NCBI RefSeq assembly: GCF_021026335.1
Contig: NZ_JAJNCY010000001.1
Span: 744,001 to 808,000 of the forward strand
Length of the DNA stretch: 64,000 nucleotides
Source: Rhizobium sp. C1
GTDB taxonomy: Bacteria > Pseudomonadota > Alphaproteobacteria > Rhizobiales > Rhizobiaceae
Direction of reading: 5' to 3'
This document shows positions 44,415-53,832 of the stretch, piece by piece. The notes under the pieces were generated by a model. That model had not been told where the DNA came from. It searched no databases and worked only from the letters and a program-made list of their open reading frames with translations. The position numbers and the translations under genes were made by a program. Position 1 is the first letter of the stretch; every line of letters begins with the position of its first letter.

Positions 44415-45335
44415 ATGTCCCTGATTTCGCCAGCGGCACTTCTCTTCGACGAGGTGGCCCGGCTCGGTTCGATCCGCAAGGCGGCCGAGCATCTCAACGT
44501 CTCGCCTTCCGCGCTCAACCGGCGCATCCTCAACCTTGAGGAGGATTACGGGCTGAAACTGTTCGAGCGGCTGCCGCGCGGTGTGCGGCTCACCGCAGCG
44601 GGCGAGGTGCTGATTGCCGATATCCGCAAATGGAAGGCGGATCAGGAGCGCTCCAAGGTGCGGCTCCAGCAATTGCAAGGCCTGCGGCGCGGCCACGTTT
44701 CGGTCGGGCTGATGGAGTGTCTGGCCGGTGACTTTGCGCGCATGCTGTTCGATGAGATCCAGGCGCGCTTCCGGCATTTCACGCTCGATATCTTCGTGGG
44801 CGGAACGGCGCTGATTACGGAGAAAATCCTCAATAGCGAGCTTGATCTTGCCGTCTGCTTCAATGTGCCGGACCGGCATAACATCCTTAAACTCAAGGCG
44901 GTGGAGGCGCCTTCGGGCGTCATTGTCTCCGAGGGACATCCGCTGGCAGGGCGATTGAACGTGCCGCTCTCCGAATGCATCAACTATCCCTTCATCCTGC
45001 CAGACTTTTCGATCGCAGCACGACGGCTGATCGACGGCGCGCTCGGCGCGTCCGGTGTGCAGACCGTGCCCAGTCTGGTGACGAACTCCACCGCATTGAT
45101 GAAGCGGCTGATAGCCGACAAGCGGCACATTGCCTTTCTCAATGCCGGCAATCTCATCGACCTGCAACGGGACGCCGACCTTCAGTTCATTCCGCTGGCG
45201 GGACGGCAACTGGCGGCGGAAGAATTGTCGCTGATCACCCGCTCCAGCCAGGCCCTGAGCTCCGCAACCTCAGCGGTTGCCGATCTCATCAAGACGCAAA
45301 TGGACAGCTTGCCAATTGTGACGAAAAGCGCTTAA
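44415..45335 (+). CDS. LysR-family transcriptional regulator
   Basis: The 306-residue protein has the LysR winged HTH at 8-65 (LFDEVARLGSIRKAAEHLNVSPSALNRRILNLEEDYGLKLFERLPRG) and a periplasmic-binding-like effector domain to about 295. It is divergent from the deaminase and immediately upstream of the nucleoside ABC operon on its own strand, so both are the obvious targets. The ligand may be a nucleobase or nucleoside, by context only. Confidence 0.88.
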   Translation: MSLISPAALLFDEVARLGSIRKAAEHLNVSPSALNRRILNLEEDYGLKLFERLPRGVRLTAAGEVLIADIRKWKADQERSKVRLQQLQGLRRGHVSVGLMECLAGDFARMLFDEIQARFRHFTLDIFVGGTALITEKILNSELDLAVCFNVPDRHNILKLKAVEAPSGVIVSEGHPLAGRLNVPLSECINYPFILPDFSIAARRLIDGALGASGVQTVPSLVTNSTALMKRLIADKRHIAFLNAGNLIDLQRDADLQFIPLAGRQLAAEELSLITRSSQALSSATSAVADLIKTQMDSLPIVTKSA

Positions 45336-45640
45336 TCTTACTGTTGCAATTTTTGCAACGCAACGAGCGAAACAATGTGCTTGTGTGCAATGCGAAACCC
45401 AGACCAACTAATGCACAAAATTAAAGCAGGGGACCTTGGTGACGTTGCAGCATTCTGGGAGTGGGAGTCCGTCCGCAGTCCGGCCTTTTGCCGGTGTGGT
45501 GGGCGCGTTTTTTAGCCTTTTCTTGTCCGGTCGGGGAGCCGGGTCTGACCATCTCGACACCGTTTCCATCCTGCCTTACGGACTGAATGCCGGCGGCCGG
45601 AGCGGGTGTCTGTTCGGCGGTGCTGCCGGGGGAGCTCTCG
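45336..45640. other. Leader of the nucleoside ABC operon
   Basis: 305 bases without a gene. A perfect dyad GTTGCAA-TTT-TTGCAAC lies at 45343-45359 and may be an operator. I see no known riboswitch fold. The region ends with GGGGGAG before the ATP-binding gene. Confidence 0.5.
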
Positions 45641-47203
45641 ATGGCAAATGAACCCATGGCGCGTCTGGAACTCAAGAGCATCACCAAGCGCTTTCCGGGC
45701 GTGCTGGCCAATGACCAGGTGAGTTTTTCGGTGCAGCCGGGCGAGATCCACGCGCTGCTCGGCGAAAACGGTGCCGGCAAATCGACCCTCGTGAAGATGA
45801 TCTACGGGATCATGCAGCCGGACGGCGGCGAAATCCGCTGGAACGGCGAACGCATTGTGGTGGCGAACCCCAAGGCGGCGCGCAAGCTCGGCATCGGTAT
45901 GGTGTTCCAGCATTTCTCGCTGTTCGAGGCGATGACGGTGCTGGAGAACATCGCGCTGGGCATGGACGCCAAGATCCCGGCGCGCGAACTCGAAGCGCGC
46001 ATCAAGGAGGTCATGACGCAATACGGCCTCAAGCTCGAGCCGCATCGCATCGTCTCGACGCTTTCAGTCGGAGAGCGGCAGCGCATCGAGATCGTGCGCG
46101 CGCTGCTTCTGAACCCGAAGCTTCTGATCATGGATGAGCCGACGTCCGTGCTGACGCCGCAGGAGGTGGAGCAACTCTTTGTCGTGTTGCGTCAGCTCGC
46201 CAGCGAAGGCTGTTCGATCCTCTACATTTCGCACAAGCTGCATGAGATCAAGGCGCTGTGCCACACCGCAACCATCCTGCGCGGCGGCAAGCTGGTCGAT
46301 ACCTGCAATCCTTCGGTCGAGACGTCGCGCTCCATGGCCGAGAAGATGATCGGCGGCAATCTGAAGACCATCGAGAAGGCCGAAGGCCGCAAGGTCGGGC
46401 GAGAGAAGCTGATCGTCAACCGGCTGAACATGCCCGCGCGATCGCATTTCGGCGTCTCGCTCAAGGACATTACCTTCACCGTGCGCGAGGGCGAAATCTT
46501 CGGTATCGCGGGCGTGGCTGGCAACGGGCAGAACGCGCTTCTGCTGGCGCTGTCCGGCGAAACGCTGACGGACGATCCGGGCGCCATCACCGTGGACGGC
46601 GCGCAGCTGGGACGGCTGACAGCGAAGCAGCGGCGGCTGGCCGGCGTGTCTTCCGTTCCGGAAGAGCGCAACGGTCATGCGGCCGTGCCGGAATTCACGC
46701 TGGCCGACAATTCGGTTCTGACCGCGCGCGACCGGCTCGGCATGGTCAAGGCCGGGCTCATCGATCACAAGGCGGCGCGGACCTATGCGGGCGAGGTGAT
46801 CTCGACCTTTGCCGTCAAGGCGCTCGGACCGGGCTCGACGGCTGGCTCGTTGTCGGGCGGCAACCTGCAGAAATACATCATGGGCCGTGAAATCATGCAG
46901 AACCCGGCGGTTCTGGTCGTCTCGCAGCCGACCTGGGGCGTGGATGCGGGCGCTGCGGCGGCGATCCACCAGGCGCTGGTCGACCTGGCTGCATCGGGCT
47001 CTGCCATCGTCGTCATCAGCCAGGACCTCGACGAACTTCTCTCGCTTTGCGACACGCTCGCCGTCATCAACGAGGGGCGCTTGTCACCCGCGATGAAGGT
47101 GGCGGATGCCGATATCGAGGAGATCGGTCTGCTCATGGGCGGTGTCCATGGCGACCCGGCCGCAACCGCAAACCTGCATCCGGAGGTGGCCCATGCGCAT
47201 TAA
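45641..47203 (+). CDS. Nucleoside ABC importer, double ATPase subunit
   Basis: The 520-residue protein has two ABC cassettes in tandem. The first has Walker A GENGAGKS, signature LSVGERQRIEI and Walker B LLIMDEPT. The second has a degenerate Walker A (GVAGNGQN), signature LSGGNLQKYI and VVSQPTWGVD. This is the layout of the BMP-type (YufO/RbsA-like) nucleoside importers. ATG 45641 is used, with GGGGGAG at good spacing. Its stop overlaps the following permease gene. Confidence 0.92.
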   Translation: MANEPMARLELKSITKRFPGVLANDQVSFSVQPGEIHALLGENGAGKSTLVKMIYGIMQPDGGEIRWNGERIVVANPKAARKLGIGMVFQHFSLFEAMTVLENIALGMDAKIPARELEARIKEVMTQYGLKLEPHRIVSTLSVGERQRIEIVRALLLNPKLLIMDEPTSVLTPQEVEQLFVVLRQLASEGCSILYISHKLHEIKALCHTATILRGGKLVDTCNPSVETSRSMAEKMIGGNLKTIEKAEGRKVGREKLIVNRLNMPARSHFGVSLKDITFTVREGEIFGIAGVAGNGQNALLLALSGETLTDDPGAITVDGAQLGRLTAKQRRLAGVSSVPEERNGHAAVPEFTLADNSVLTARDRLGMVKAGLIDHKAARTYAGEVISTFAVKALGPGSTAGSLSGGNLQKYIMGREIMQNPAVLVVSQPTWGVDAGAAAAIHQALVDLAASGSAIVVISQDLDELLSLCDTLAVINEGRLSPAMKVADADIEEIGLLMGGVHGDPAATANLHPEVAHAH

Positions 47204-48287
47204 GCTGGAAAAACGTCCCGAACCGTCGACGCTGATGGCCTTTGCGACGCCGATCGCCTCTGTGCTGCTCACCATGGCCATTGGCGTCGTGGTGTTCGAC
47301 GCGCTCGGCATCAAGGGCGAGAAGGCCGTCATCGACATCTTCCTGACGCCGCTTCTGTCCTCCTACAAATGGCAGGACGTGGCGGTGAAGGCCGCTCCAC
47401 TGATCATCATCGCGCTCGGCCTTTCCATCGGCAACCGCGCGCAGGTTTGGAATATCGGGGCCGAGGGGCAGTATATCATCGGCGCACTCGCCGCGGCCGG
47501 TGTCGGCATTGCGGCCGGCGGGGCGGGCGGGGGCATTATCATCACGCTGATGATCCTCGCAGGGATTGCAGGCGGGACAGCCTGGGCTGTGCTTCCGGCT
47601 TTCCTGAAGACGCGTCTCAACGTGAATGAGATCCTCAGTACACTGATGCTGACCTACGTGGCGCTGCAGGTGCTTGGCTATCTTGTCGGCGGTCCGTGGA
47701 AGGACCCGAACGGACGCAATTTCCCTGCCACGGCGCCGCTTCATGCGGATCAGACACTGCCGATCCTGTTTCCTGGCACGACGGTGCATCTGGGCGTCGC
47801 CATCGCACTCGTTCTGCCCTTCGTCTTCTGGCTGATCATGTCGCGCTCGGTCTTCGGTTTCCAGATCCGTGTCGTCGGCAGTGCGCCGGATGCGGCGCGC
47901 CATGGCGGCTTCGATGCCAAGCAGACGATCTGGCTTTCGCTCCTCATCGGCGGCGCGATGGCAGGCCTTGCCGGCGCGCTGGAATTCGCGGGCGCGCTCA
48001 AGGCCATCAATCTCGGCTTCCCCTCGGGCTATGGCTTCACGGCGATCATCGTGTCCTTCCTCGGCCGTCTGAACCCGATCGGGTGTCTGATTGCGGGTGT
48101 CGTTCTCGCCGTGACCTATGTCGGCGGCCAGGTGGCGCAGACGACGGTGCATATTCCCAACTCCACGGCCGGTATCTTCCAGGCCATGATGCTGTTCTTC
48201 ATTCTGGCGAGCGACATTCTCATCCGTTACCGGGTGCGCTTCGTCGGCAGTCCCAAGGCCAGCGCGCTTCCGGCGGCAGGAGAGTGA
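47193..48287 (+). CDS. Nucleoside ABC importer, permease 1
   Basis: The 364-residue protein has about ten membrane helices and the BPD_transp_2 signature region NRAQVWNIGAEGQYIIGALAAA and TRLNVNEILSTLMLTYVA. It starts 11 bases inside the ATPase gene, with GGAGG before it, so translation is coupled. It forms the heterodimeric pore with permease 2. This is a YufP-like subunit. Confidence 0.92.
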   Translation: MRIKLEKRPEPSTLMAFATPIASVLLTMAIGVVVFDALGIKGEKAVIDIFLTPLLSSYKWQDVAVKAAPLIIIALGLSIGNRAQVWNIGAEGQYIIGALAAAGVGIAAGGAGGGIIITLMILAGIAGGTAWAVLPAFLKTRLNVNEILSTLMLTYVALQVLGYLVGGPWKDPNGRNFPATAPLHADQTLPILFPGTTVHLGVAIALVLPFVFWLIMSRSVFGFQIRVVGSAPDAARHGGFDAKQTIWLSLLIGGAMAGLAGALEFAGALKAINLGFPSGYGFTAIIVSFLGRLNPIGCLIAGVVLAVTYVGGQVAQTTVHIPNSTAGIFQAMMLFFILASDILIRYRVRFVGSPKASALPAAGE

Positions 48288-48290
48288 TCC

Positions 48291-49214
48291 ATGAGCACTG
48301 AATTCATCATCGCCGCCATCGTCACCATCGTCGGTCTTACCACGCCGATCCTGCTGGCAGCGCTCGGCGAACTCGTGGTCGAGAAGGCCGGCGTCCTCAA
48401 CCTCGGCGTCGAAGGCATGATGCTGATGGGCGCGATCTGCGGCTTCGGCGCGACGGTCTCGACCTTCAATCCGTGGCTCGGCATTCTCGGTGCAGCCGCG
48501 GGTGGCGCGCTGTCGTCCATGCTCTTTGCAGTCCTTGTTCTGGAGTTGAACTCCAACCAGGTGGCGACGGGGCTCGCGCTCACCATTTTCGGCACCGGTC
48601 TCTCGTCGCTGATGGGACTGTCCTACACGGGCTTCATCGTACCCGTCTTCGGCTCGATCTTCCCGGCGTCTCTGGCGAGCGATCCTTATCTCAAGGTGAT
48701 CTTCGGCTATTCGCCCATCGTCTATTTTGCACTCATCATGGTGCCGGCGGTGGCATGGTTCCTGAAATCGACGCGGGCGGGCATGATCCTGCGCGCCGTC
48801 GGCGAAAACGACCTGTCGGCTCATTCCATCGGCTATTCGGTCAAGGGTGTGCGCTATGCGGCGATTGCCTTTGGCGGCGCGATGGCAGGCATTGGCGGGG
48901 CCTATTTCTCCATGGTCATCACGCCCATGTGGGCCGAGAAGATGACGGCCGGGCGCGGCTGGATCGCGCTGGCGCTGGTCGTGTTCGCCGGCTGGCGGGC
49001 AGGGCGCCTGCTTGTCGGGGCCTACTTCTTTGGCATCCTGATGGCGCTCGAACTTTATGCCAAGGCGGCAGGCTTCTCATTCCTGCCGTCGCAATTCTGG
49101 GCCGCGATGCCCTACCTCATGACGATCGTCGCGCTTTCGGTCATTTCGATACGCGACCGGTCGGGCGGCAACGCCCCGGCCTGCCTCGGCAAGCCGTTCC
49201 TTCCTTCAACCTGA
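48291..49214 (+). CDS. Nucleoside ABC importer, permease 2
   Basis: The 307-residue protein has about nine membrane helices and the sequence LGELVVEKAGVLNLGVEGMMLMGA, the YufQ-type signature. It begins three bases after permease 1 (GAGTGATCC-ATG). With the two neighbouring subunits it completes the membrane complex. Confidence 0.92.
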   Translation: MSTEFIIAAIVTIVGLTTPILLAALGELVVEKAGVLNLGVEGMMLMGAICGFGATVSTFNPWLGILGAAAGGALSSMLFAVLVLELNSNQVATGLALTIFGTGLSSLMGLSYTGFIVPVFGSIFPASLASDPYLKVIFGYSPIVYFALIMVPAVAWFLKSTRAGMILRAVGENDLSAHSIGYSVKGVRYAAIAFGGAMAGIGGAYFSMVITPMWAEKMTAGRGWIALALVVFAGWRAGRLLVGAYFFGILMALELYAKAAGFSFLPSQFWAAMPYLMTIVALSVISIRDRSGGNAPACLGKPFLPST

Positions 49215-49239
49215 AACGCCCTGACGATAGGAGTTCTCC

Positions 49240-50322
49240 ATGTCCAAGATTTCACGCCGTACATTCATGCAGGCAGCCGGCGCTGCCGCGACGCTGCCGG
49301 TTCTCGGCGGCAAGGCCTTCGCGGCCGAAAAGGTCAAGATCGGCTTCATCTTCCTCGGCCCCGTCGGCGACTACGGCTGGACCTGGGCGCACAACAAGGC
49401 TCGCCTGCAGGTGGAAAAGGAACTCGGCGACAAGGTCGAGACGGTCTATGTCGAAAACGTTCAGGAAGACGCCTCCGCGATCCCGGTCATCCGCGATCTG
49501 GCGCAGCAGGGCTGCAAGCTGATCTTCACGACGTCCTATGGCTACATGGACCAGACGATCGCGGTCGCCAAGGAGTTTCCGAACGTCAAGTTCGAGCATT
49601 GCACGGGCTATAAGCGCGCCGACAACGTGGCGACCTATAACTCGAAGTTCCACGAAGGCCGCGCCGTTCTCGGCACGATTGCCGGCAAGATGTCGAAGTC
49701 GGGCACGATCGGCTATCTCGGCTCCTACAAGGTTCCGGAAGTTGTGCTCGGCGTGAACTCCATGGCGCTTTCCGCCCAGAAGCAGAATCCGAACGCCAAG
49801 GTCAAGCTCGTCCTCATCGACAGCTGGTTCGACCCGCCGAAGGAAGCTGCAGCGACCGAAACGCTGATCAACCTCGGCTGCGACATCGTCGCAACCCACA
49901 CCGACAGCCCCGGCCCGCTGCAGATCCTGGAACAGAAGAAGCTTTACGGCTTCGGCCAGGGCGCCGACATGTCGCGCTTTGCGCCGAACGCTCACCTGAC
50001 CGCCATCGAAGACATCTGGGGTCCTTATTATGTCGAGCGCGCCAAGATGATCCTCGACGGCTCCTGGAAGTCGACCGACACATGGGACGGCATGAAGGAA
50101 GGCACCGTCGTGATCTCGCCTTACAACAAGGTCGTTCCGGCTGACGTCGTCAAGCTCGCCGATGGTATCCAGGCCGGCTACAAGGACGGCTCCTATGATA
50201 TCTTCAAGGGCCCGATCTACGACCAGGAAGGCAAGCTGCGCGTGAAGGAAGGCGAGACGATGAAGCTGGCCGACCTCGCCGTGATGGACTGGTTCGTCAA
50301 GGGCGTCGAAAGCGCGGCGTGA
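49240..50322 (+). CDS. BMP-family nucleoside-binding periplasmic protein
   Basis: The 360-residue protein starts with a twin-arginine signal (SRRTFMQAAGAAATLPVLGG ... AFA), not a lipobox, then a PnrA/BMP domain (KVKIGFIFLGPVGDYGWTWAHNKA, DSWFDPPKEAAATETLI, GPLQILEQKKLYGFGQGADM). BMP proteins bind purine nucleosides or nucleobases and deliver them to the importer. Tat export would mean folding before export. It follows permease 2 by 25 bases and is the last gene of the operon. Confidence 0.9.
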   Translation: MSKISRRTFMQAAGAAATLPVLGGKAFAAEKVKIGFIFLGPVGDYGWTWAHNKARLQVEKELGDKVETVYVENVQEDASAIPVIRDLAQQGCKLIFTTSYGYMDQTIAVAKEFPNVKFEHCTGYKRADNVATYNSKFHEGRAVLGTIAGKMSKSGTIGYLGSYKVPEVVLGVNSMALSAQKQNPNAKVKLVLIDSWFDPPKEAAATETLINLGCDIVATHTDSPGPLQILEQKKLYGFGQGADMSRFAPNAHLTAIEDIWGPYYVERAKMILDGSWKSTDTWDGMKEGTVVISPYNKVVPADVVKLADGIQAGYKDGSYDIFKGPIYDQEGKLRVKEGETMKLADLAVMDWFVKGVESAA

Positions 50323-50355
50323 CATCAGGAGCCTCCAGTCCCCCTTCAAGGGGCT

Positions 50356-50395
50356 GGAGCACTTCCAAGGAAAAGCAGGACCGGTTTCCGGTTCA
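50356..50395 (-). repeat. Dispersed intergenic repeat, copy 4 (inverted)
   Basis: Read on the minus strand it gives CCGGAAACCGGTCC ... GCTTTTCCTTGGAAGTGCTC, the same order of blocks as at 28301, 34200 and 42274, with more drift. Confidence 0.45.
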
Positions 50396-50469
50396 AATTT
50401 TGCAAAGGCTGGACGAAAGAGGGTTTCAGGCGAGATCGCTCTTTTGGAACTCTCCAGCCTGAACAACAG

Positions 50470-50494
50470 AAAAGGCGGCTTTGGCCGCCTTTTC
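50470..50494 (+). terminator. Terminator of the nucleoside ABC operon
   Basis: AAAGGCGGC (50471-50479) pairs perfectly with GCCGCCTTT (50484-50492) across a TTTG loop, flanked by A and T tracts. Confidence 0.88.
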
Positions 50495-50801
50495 TTTAAA
50501 AAAGATGTTTCGGATTTCAAAGGCTCAATCATTGTTCAGCAGCAAGCGTGCAAAGCTATCGCTCATTCTTCTTTCCGTTAAAGTTCGCCGCACGTATTAG
50601 AAAATAAAATATTAGGAATATATTATTTTATATTATTTATTCAATTTTTCGGCGTTACGCGCCTTATTTGGCGTTTAAAACTACCATCTCTTGGTGGAAT
50701 TTTGCTGAAATCGGTACAGTTCTAGCAATTTTACTGTACTGTTTAATTCGTTATCAAGGGTAGACCGTCTACTTTAGGCACACAACCTAGGAGTATATGG
50801 T

Positions 50802-51221
50802 TTGACCAGTTTGTCAGCAATGTCGCGGCGCCGTGATGGCGCCTCCGCGGTCGAGTTTGCCATTCTCGCACCGATTTTCATTGCCGCTCTCTTCTCGATG
50901 ATCGGTTATGCGATCTATCTTTCTGCGTCCGCCAGCATTCAGCAGATGACGGAGGAGGCGGCGCGGGCAGCCGTGGCCGGTCTGTCCGCGCAGGAGCGTG
51001 AGCAACTGGCACAGAATGCCGTAGCCATGAGCGCAAAGGATCGTGCTTTCATCGATGCACGGCAGGTCAAGGTCACGATCAGCGGGCAGGATACCGATCG
51101 CTATACGATCCAGGTTTCCTATGACGCTGCCAAGCTCCCCGTGTGGTCCCTTTTTGCTTATGCGGTTCCTGGCATGAAGACCATTTCCAGAACCTCGGTC
51201 ATGCGCGTAGGAGGCGCCTGA
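50802..51221 (+). CDS. TadE-like pilus-assembly protein
   Basis: The 139-residue protein has the TadE-like N-terminus DGASAVEFAILAPIFIAALFSMIGYAIY, a class III signal/pseudopilin-like stretch with the E+5-style glutamate, then a short extracytoplasmic domain. TadE/F pseudopilins help build Flp pili. The best start is TTG 50802, because GGAG lies eight bases before; ATG 50820 would lack a ribosome site. It overlaps the next gene by one base. No tad ATPase or secretin genes are in the window. Confidence 0.8.
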   Translation: MTSLSAMSRRRDGASAVEFAILAPIFIAALFSMIGYAIYLSASASIQQMTEEAARAAVAGLSAQEREQLAQNAVAMSAKDRAFIDARQVKVTISGQDTDRYTIQVSYDAAKLPVWSLFAYAVPGMKTISRTSVMRVGGA

Positions 51222-52960
51222 TGACGTCCTCAATATTTCGGAGATTTCTGCGCGCGAAACGGGGCAACATTGCCGTGGCCGCTGCCCTGAGCGCACCGCT
51301 GATGGTCGCCGGCCTCGCCGTCAGCGTCGACTACTCTGGTCTCGTCAAGCAGCGGCGCAGCCAGCAGGCGACCGCCGATCTGGCCGCCATTGCGGCTGCA
51401 GCCGATCCCAATCAGGCGCGTGCGCTGCTGCAACGTTACTATGCCGATAACGGTCTCAATTACGCCGTTCAGCAGGAAGGGGCGCTCTATCTTGCCGATG
51501 GACGCGCCGTAAATACGCTGCCTGAGACGCGGCAGGCCGGGGCGCCCGATTGTGTGGCGACGGTCGAGGTCGGCCATTATGCGCCGGACGAGACATTGCC
51601 GGTGTCGCAGCGGTTTCAGCCTGTCTCCTCCATGGCGGATGCCGTGCGCGTCAAGCAAAGCTGCAAGGGGCATCTATACTTCGCCTCCGCTCTGATGGCC
51701 GAGCCGGATATCAACGTGACCGCCACGGCCGCGTCGAAAAAGCTCGCCTCCTACTGGATCGGCAGCCGGCTGGCCAGCTATGACGGCGGCCTCGCCAACG
51801 CCATTTTCGGCGCCTTGCTTGGGACGACTGTTTCATTCAACATTGCCGACTACAATTCGCTGGCCAGTGCTAATGTCGATGTGCTTGCGACCGTGAAGGA
51901 GCTGGCGACAAACATCAACATGAAGGGCTTGAGCTACAACGATGTGCTCGACGCGGACGTGACCTTGGCGCAGTTCTACAGAGCCATTCGGGTTGCGGGC
52001 AATCTGAATGCCTCGGCCCAGGCATCCATGCGCCTTTTTGAAATTGCGGTCTCCCACAGCAACAGCACGTTCAAGCTGTCGCAGATCCTGAACCTCGCCG
52101 CGATCGGCAAGCAGAAGGTCGGAACGGGCTATGGCGGCACGTCGACGGCCGATGCTTTGGGTCTCATCCGGGCATCGGCTGCCGTCTCGAACGGACAGCA
52201 TCAGGTCGATCTGAATGTAGACTACAGGGTGCCGGGGTTGGGCGATGTCAATTTCAGACTCTTGATCGGCGAACCGCCGGTTGGAGCGCAGTCGGTTGCC
52301 ATCAATTCACCAGGGTCTCTGGTCCGGACGGCACAGATCCGCACGCTCGTCACGTTCACGCTCGGCAGTGTTCCTGCCATGGGCGGGCTTAAGCTGCGGG
52401 TTCCGATCTATATCGAGGCTGCCAATAGCGAAGCGCGGCTGACGGACATTCAGTGCAAGTCGGGAACAGTGACCAGCGTGAAGGTTCAGACGTTCCCGGG
52501 GCTGGCTGAACTGGTCGTGGGTGATGTCGACGAAAACTCTTTCATCAACTTCGGCAGCAAGCCGCGCGTGGTTCCCGCCACGATGGCCTCTGCGCCCGGC
52601 GTGACAATCAACGGATCAGCACAGGTGGATATCAACAACATTTCGGGCACGTTGATGGACTTCAGCCGCGCCGATATCGATATCAGCAAGATCAAGAGGG
52701 CCAGCGTCACCACACCGATTACGTCTTACATCACGAGCATCATCAAACACCTGAATCTCGACGTGAATATCGCTGGTGTCAGCATCGGCACCCAGGCAGT
52801 CAACATGTATCGCAGTCAGGTGGCATCGACGCTGTCTAACCTGACCTTGCCGATGGACCGCGTTCTGGCCACCTACATGTTCATCTATGGCTACAAGATT
52901 GGGGAAGCGGACGTCAGCGTCACCGGCGCATCGTGCTCCGCGCCTTCGCTCGTGCTCTGA
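51221..52960 (+). CDS. TadG-like protein with Flp pilus N-terminal domain
   Basis: The 579-residue protein starts with RRFLRAKRGNIAVAAALSAPLMVAGLAVSVDYSGLVKQRRSQQATADLAAIAAA, the TadG N-terminal region: a membrane anchor followed by the conserved helix. The rest is a long extracytoplasmic part rich in Ser, Asn and beta-like segments, with two C-terminal cysteines. I see no von Willebrand A motif, unlike some TadG proteins. Its ATG overlaps the TadE stop, so the pair is coupled. Function outside a tad cluster is uncertain. Confidence 0.75.
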   Translation: MTSSIFRRFLRAKRGNIAVAAALSAPLMVAGLAVSVDYSGLVKQRRSQQATADLAAIAAAADPNQARALLQRYYADNGLNYAVQQEGALYLADGRAVNTLPETRQAGAPDCVATVEVGHYAPDETLPVSQRFQPVSSMADAVRVKQSCKGHLYFASALMAEPDINVTATAASKKLASYWIGSRLASYDGGLANAIFGALLGTTVSFNIADYNSLASANVDVLATVKELATNINMKGLSYNDVLDADVTLAQFYRAIRVAGNLNASAQASMRLFEIAVSHSNSTFKLSQILNLAAIGKQKVGTGYGGTSTADALGLIRASAAVSNGQHQVDLNVDYRVPGLGDVNFRLLIGEPPVGAQSVAINSPGSLVRTAQIRTLVTFTLGSVPAMGGLKLRVPIYIEAANSEARLTDIQCKSGTVTSVKVQTFPGLAELVVGDVDENSFINFGSKPRVVPATMASAPGVTINGSAQVDINNISGTLMDFSRADIDISKIKRASVTTPITSYITSIIKHLNLDVNIAGVSIGTQAVNMYRSQVASTLSNLTLPMDRVLATYMFIYGYKIGEADVSVTGASCSAPSLVL

Positions 52961-52989
52961 CCGGACAGTCGGAATTGCGCAAAGCAAAG

Positions 52990-53832
52990 TTAGATCAGCC
53001 TGAGACCCTTGAGGCTGACATGGCCTTCCTTGCCGATGATGATGTGATCGTGGACCGTGATTCCGAGCGGCTTCGCGGTCTCTATGATGGTCTTCGTCAT
53101 GTCGATATCGGCGCGCGAGGGCGTCGGGTCGCCTGACGGATGGTTGTGCACGAGGATGATGGCGGTCGCGGACAGATCGAGCGCGCGCTTGACCACCTCG
53201 CGCGGGTAGACCGGCGTGTGGTCGACCGTGCCCTTCTGCTGGACCTCGTCGGCAATCAGCGCATTGCGCTTGTCGAGGAAGAGAATGCGGAACTGCTCGC
53301 GCGTTTCATAAGCCATGGCGGCGTGGCAATATTCGACCACCGACGACCATGAGGCGAGGACCTTCTTGCCCTTCAGTTCGCTTTTCAGCATGCGGTGTGC
53401 GGTCGCGGCAATCAGCTTGAGATCGGTGGCAACGGCTTCGCCCACACCCTTCACCTCCACCAGGCGCGCCGCTTCGGCACCGAAGACACCGGCAAGCGTT
53501 CCGAACCGGTCGAGCAGCGCCTTGGCGATCGGCTTGGTGTCGCGACGCGGGATCAGCCGGAAAAGCAGGAGCTCGAGGATTTCGTAATCGGCCAGTGCCG
53601 TGTCGCCGTTGTCGCGGAAGCGGGCTCTCAGGCGTTCGCGGTGGCCGTGATAATGCTGCTCAGGGGCAGGGCTTTCCCTGCCGTCCGCGGTGGCTTTGGA
53701 GGCCGCCTTGGGACGCTGGCGCGGCTCGGCGAAGAAGCCGCGTTCGTCGGCCTCCGGATCGGCGGAAAAATCGTCAGGCGCCTCGGCTTGCGCCGGCTCG
53801 TCCAGACGATCCTTGCCGCCGTTTGCCATCAT
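52990..53832 (-). CDS. radC: RadC-family JAB-domain protein
   Basis: The 280-residue protein has an acidic, disordered N-terminal part (1-60), a helix-hairpin-helix segment ([30 protein letters not shown]) and the MPN/JAMM domain with [16 protein letters not shown]. RadC is called a DNA repair protein historically, but that role is disputed. Its ATG overlaps the map stop as ATGA, so the two are coupled. Confidence 0.9.
   Translation of the reverse strand: MMANGGKDRLDEPAQAEAPDDFSADPEADERGFFAEPRQRPKAASKATADGRESPAPEQHYHGHRERLRARFRDNGDTALADYEILELLLFRLIPRRDTKPIAKALLDRFGTLAGVFGAEAARLVEVKGVGEAVATDLKLIAATAHRMLKSELKGKKVLASWSSVVEYCHAAMAYETREQFRILFLDKRNALIADEVQQKGTVDHTPVYPREVVKRALDLSATAIILVHNHPSGDPTPSRADIDMTKTIIETAKPLGITVHDHIIIGKEGHVSLKGLRLI

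Larger units (their letters stand above)
50323..50801. other. Intergenic region with terminator, repeat and AT-rich promoter zone
   Basis: 479 bases without a gene. It contains a hairpin at 50336-50360, an inverted copy of the dispersed repeat, the terminator at 50470, and then a strongly AT-rich part at about 50575-50660, far below the local GC, which probably holds the promoter of the TadE gene. Confidence 0.6.

Noticed and set aside
45336-45640. Purine or xanthine riboswitch in the leader of the nucleoside ABC operon
   Set aside because: I could not find the conserved loops or junction of any known purine-sensing riboswitch; only a short dyad is present.
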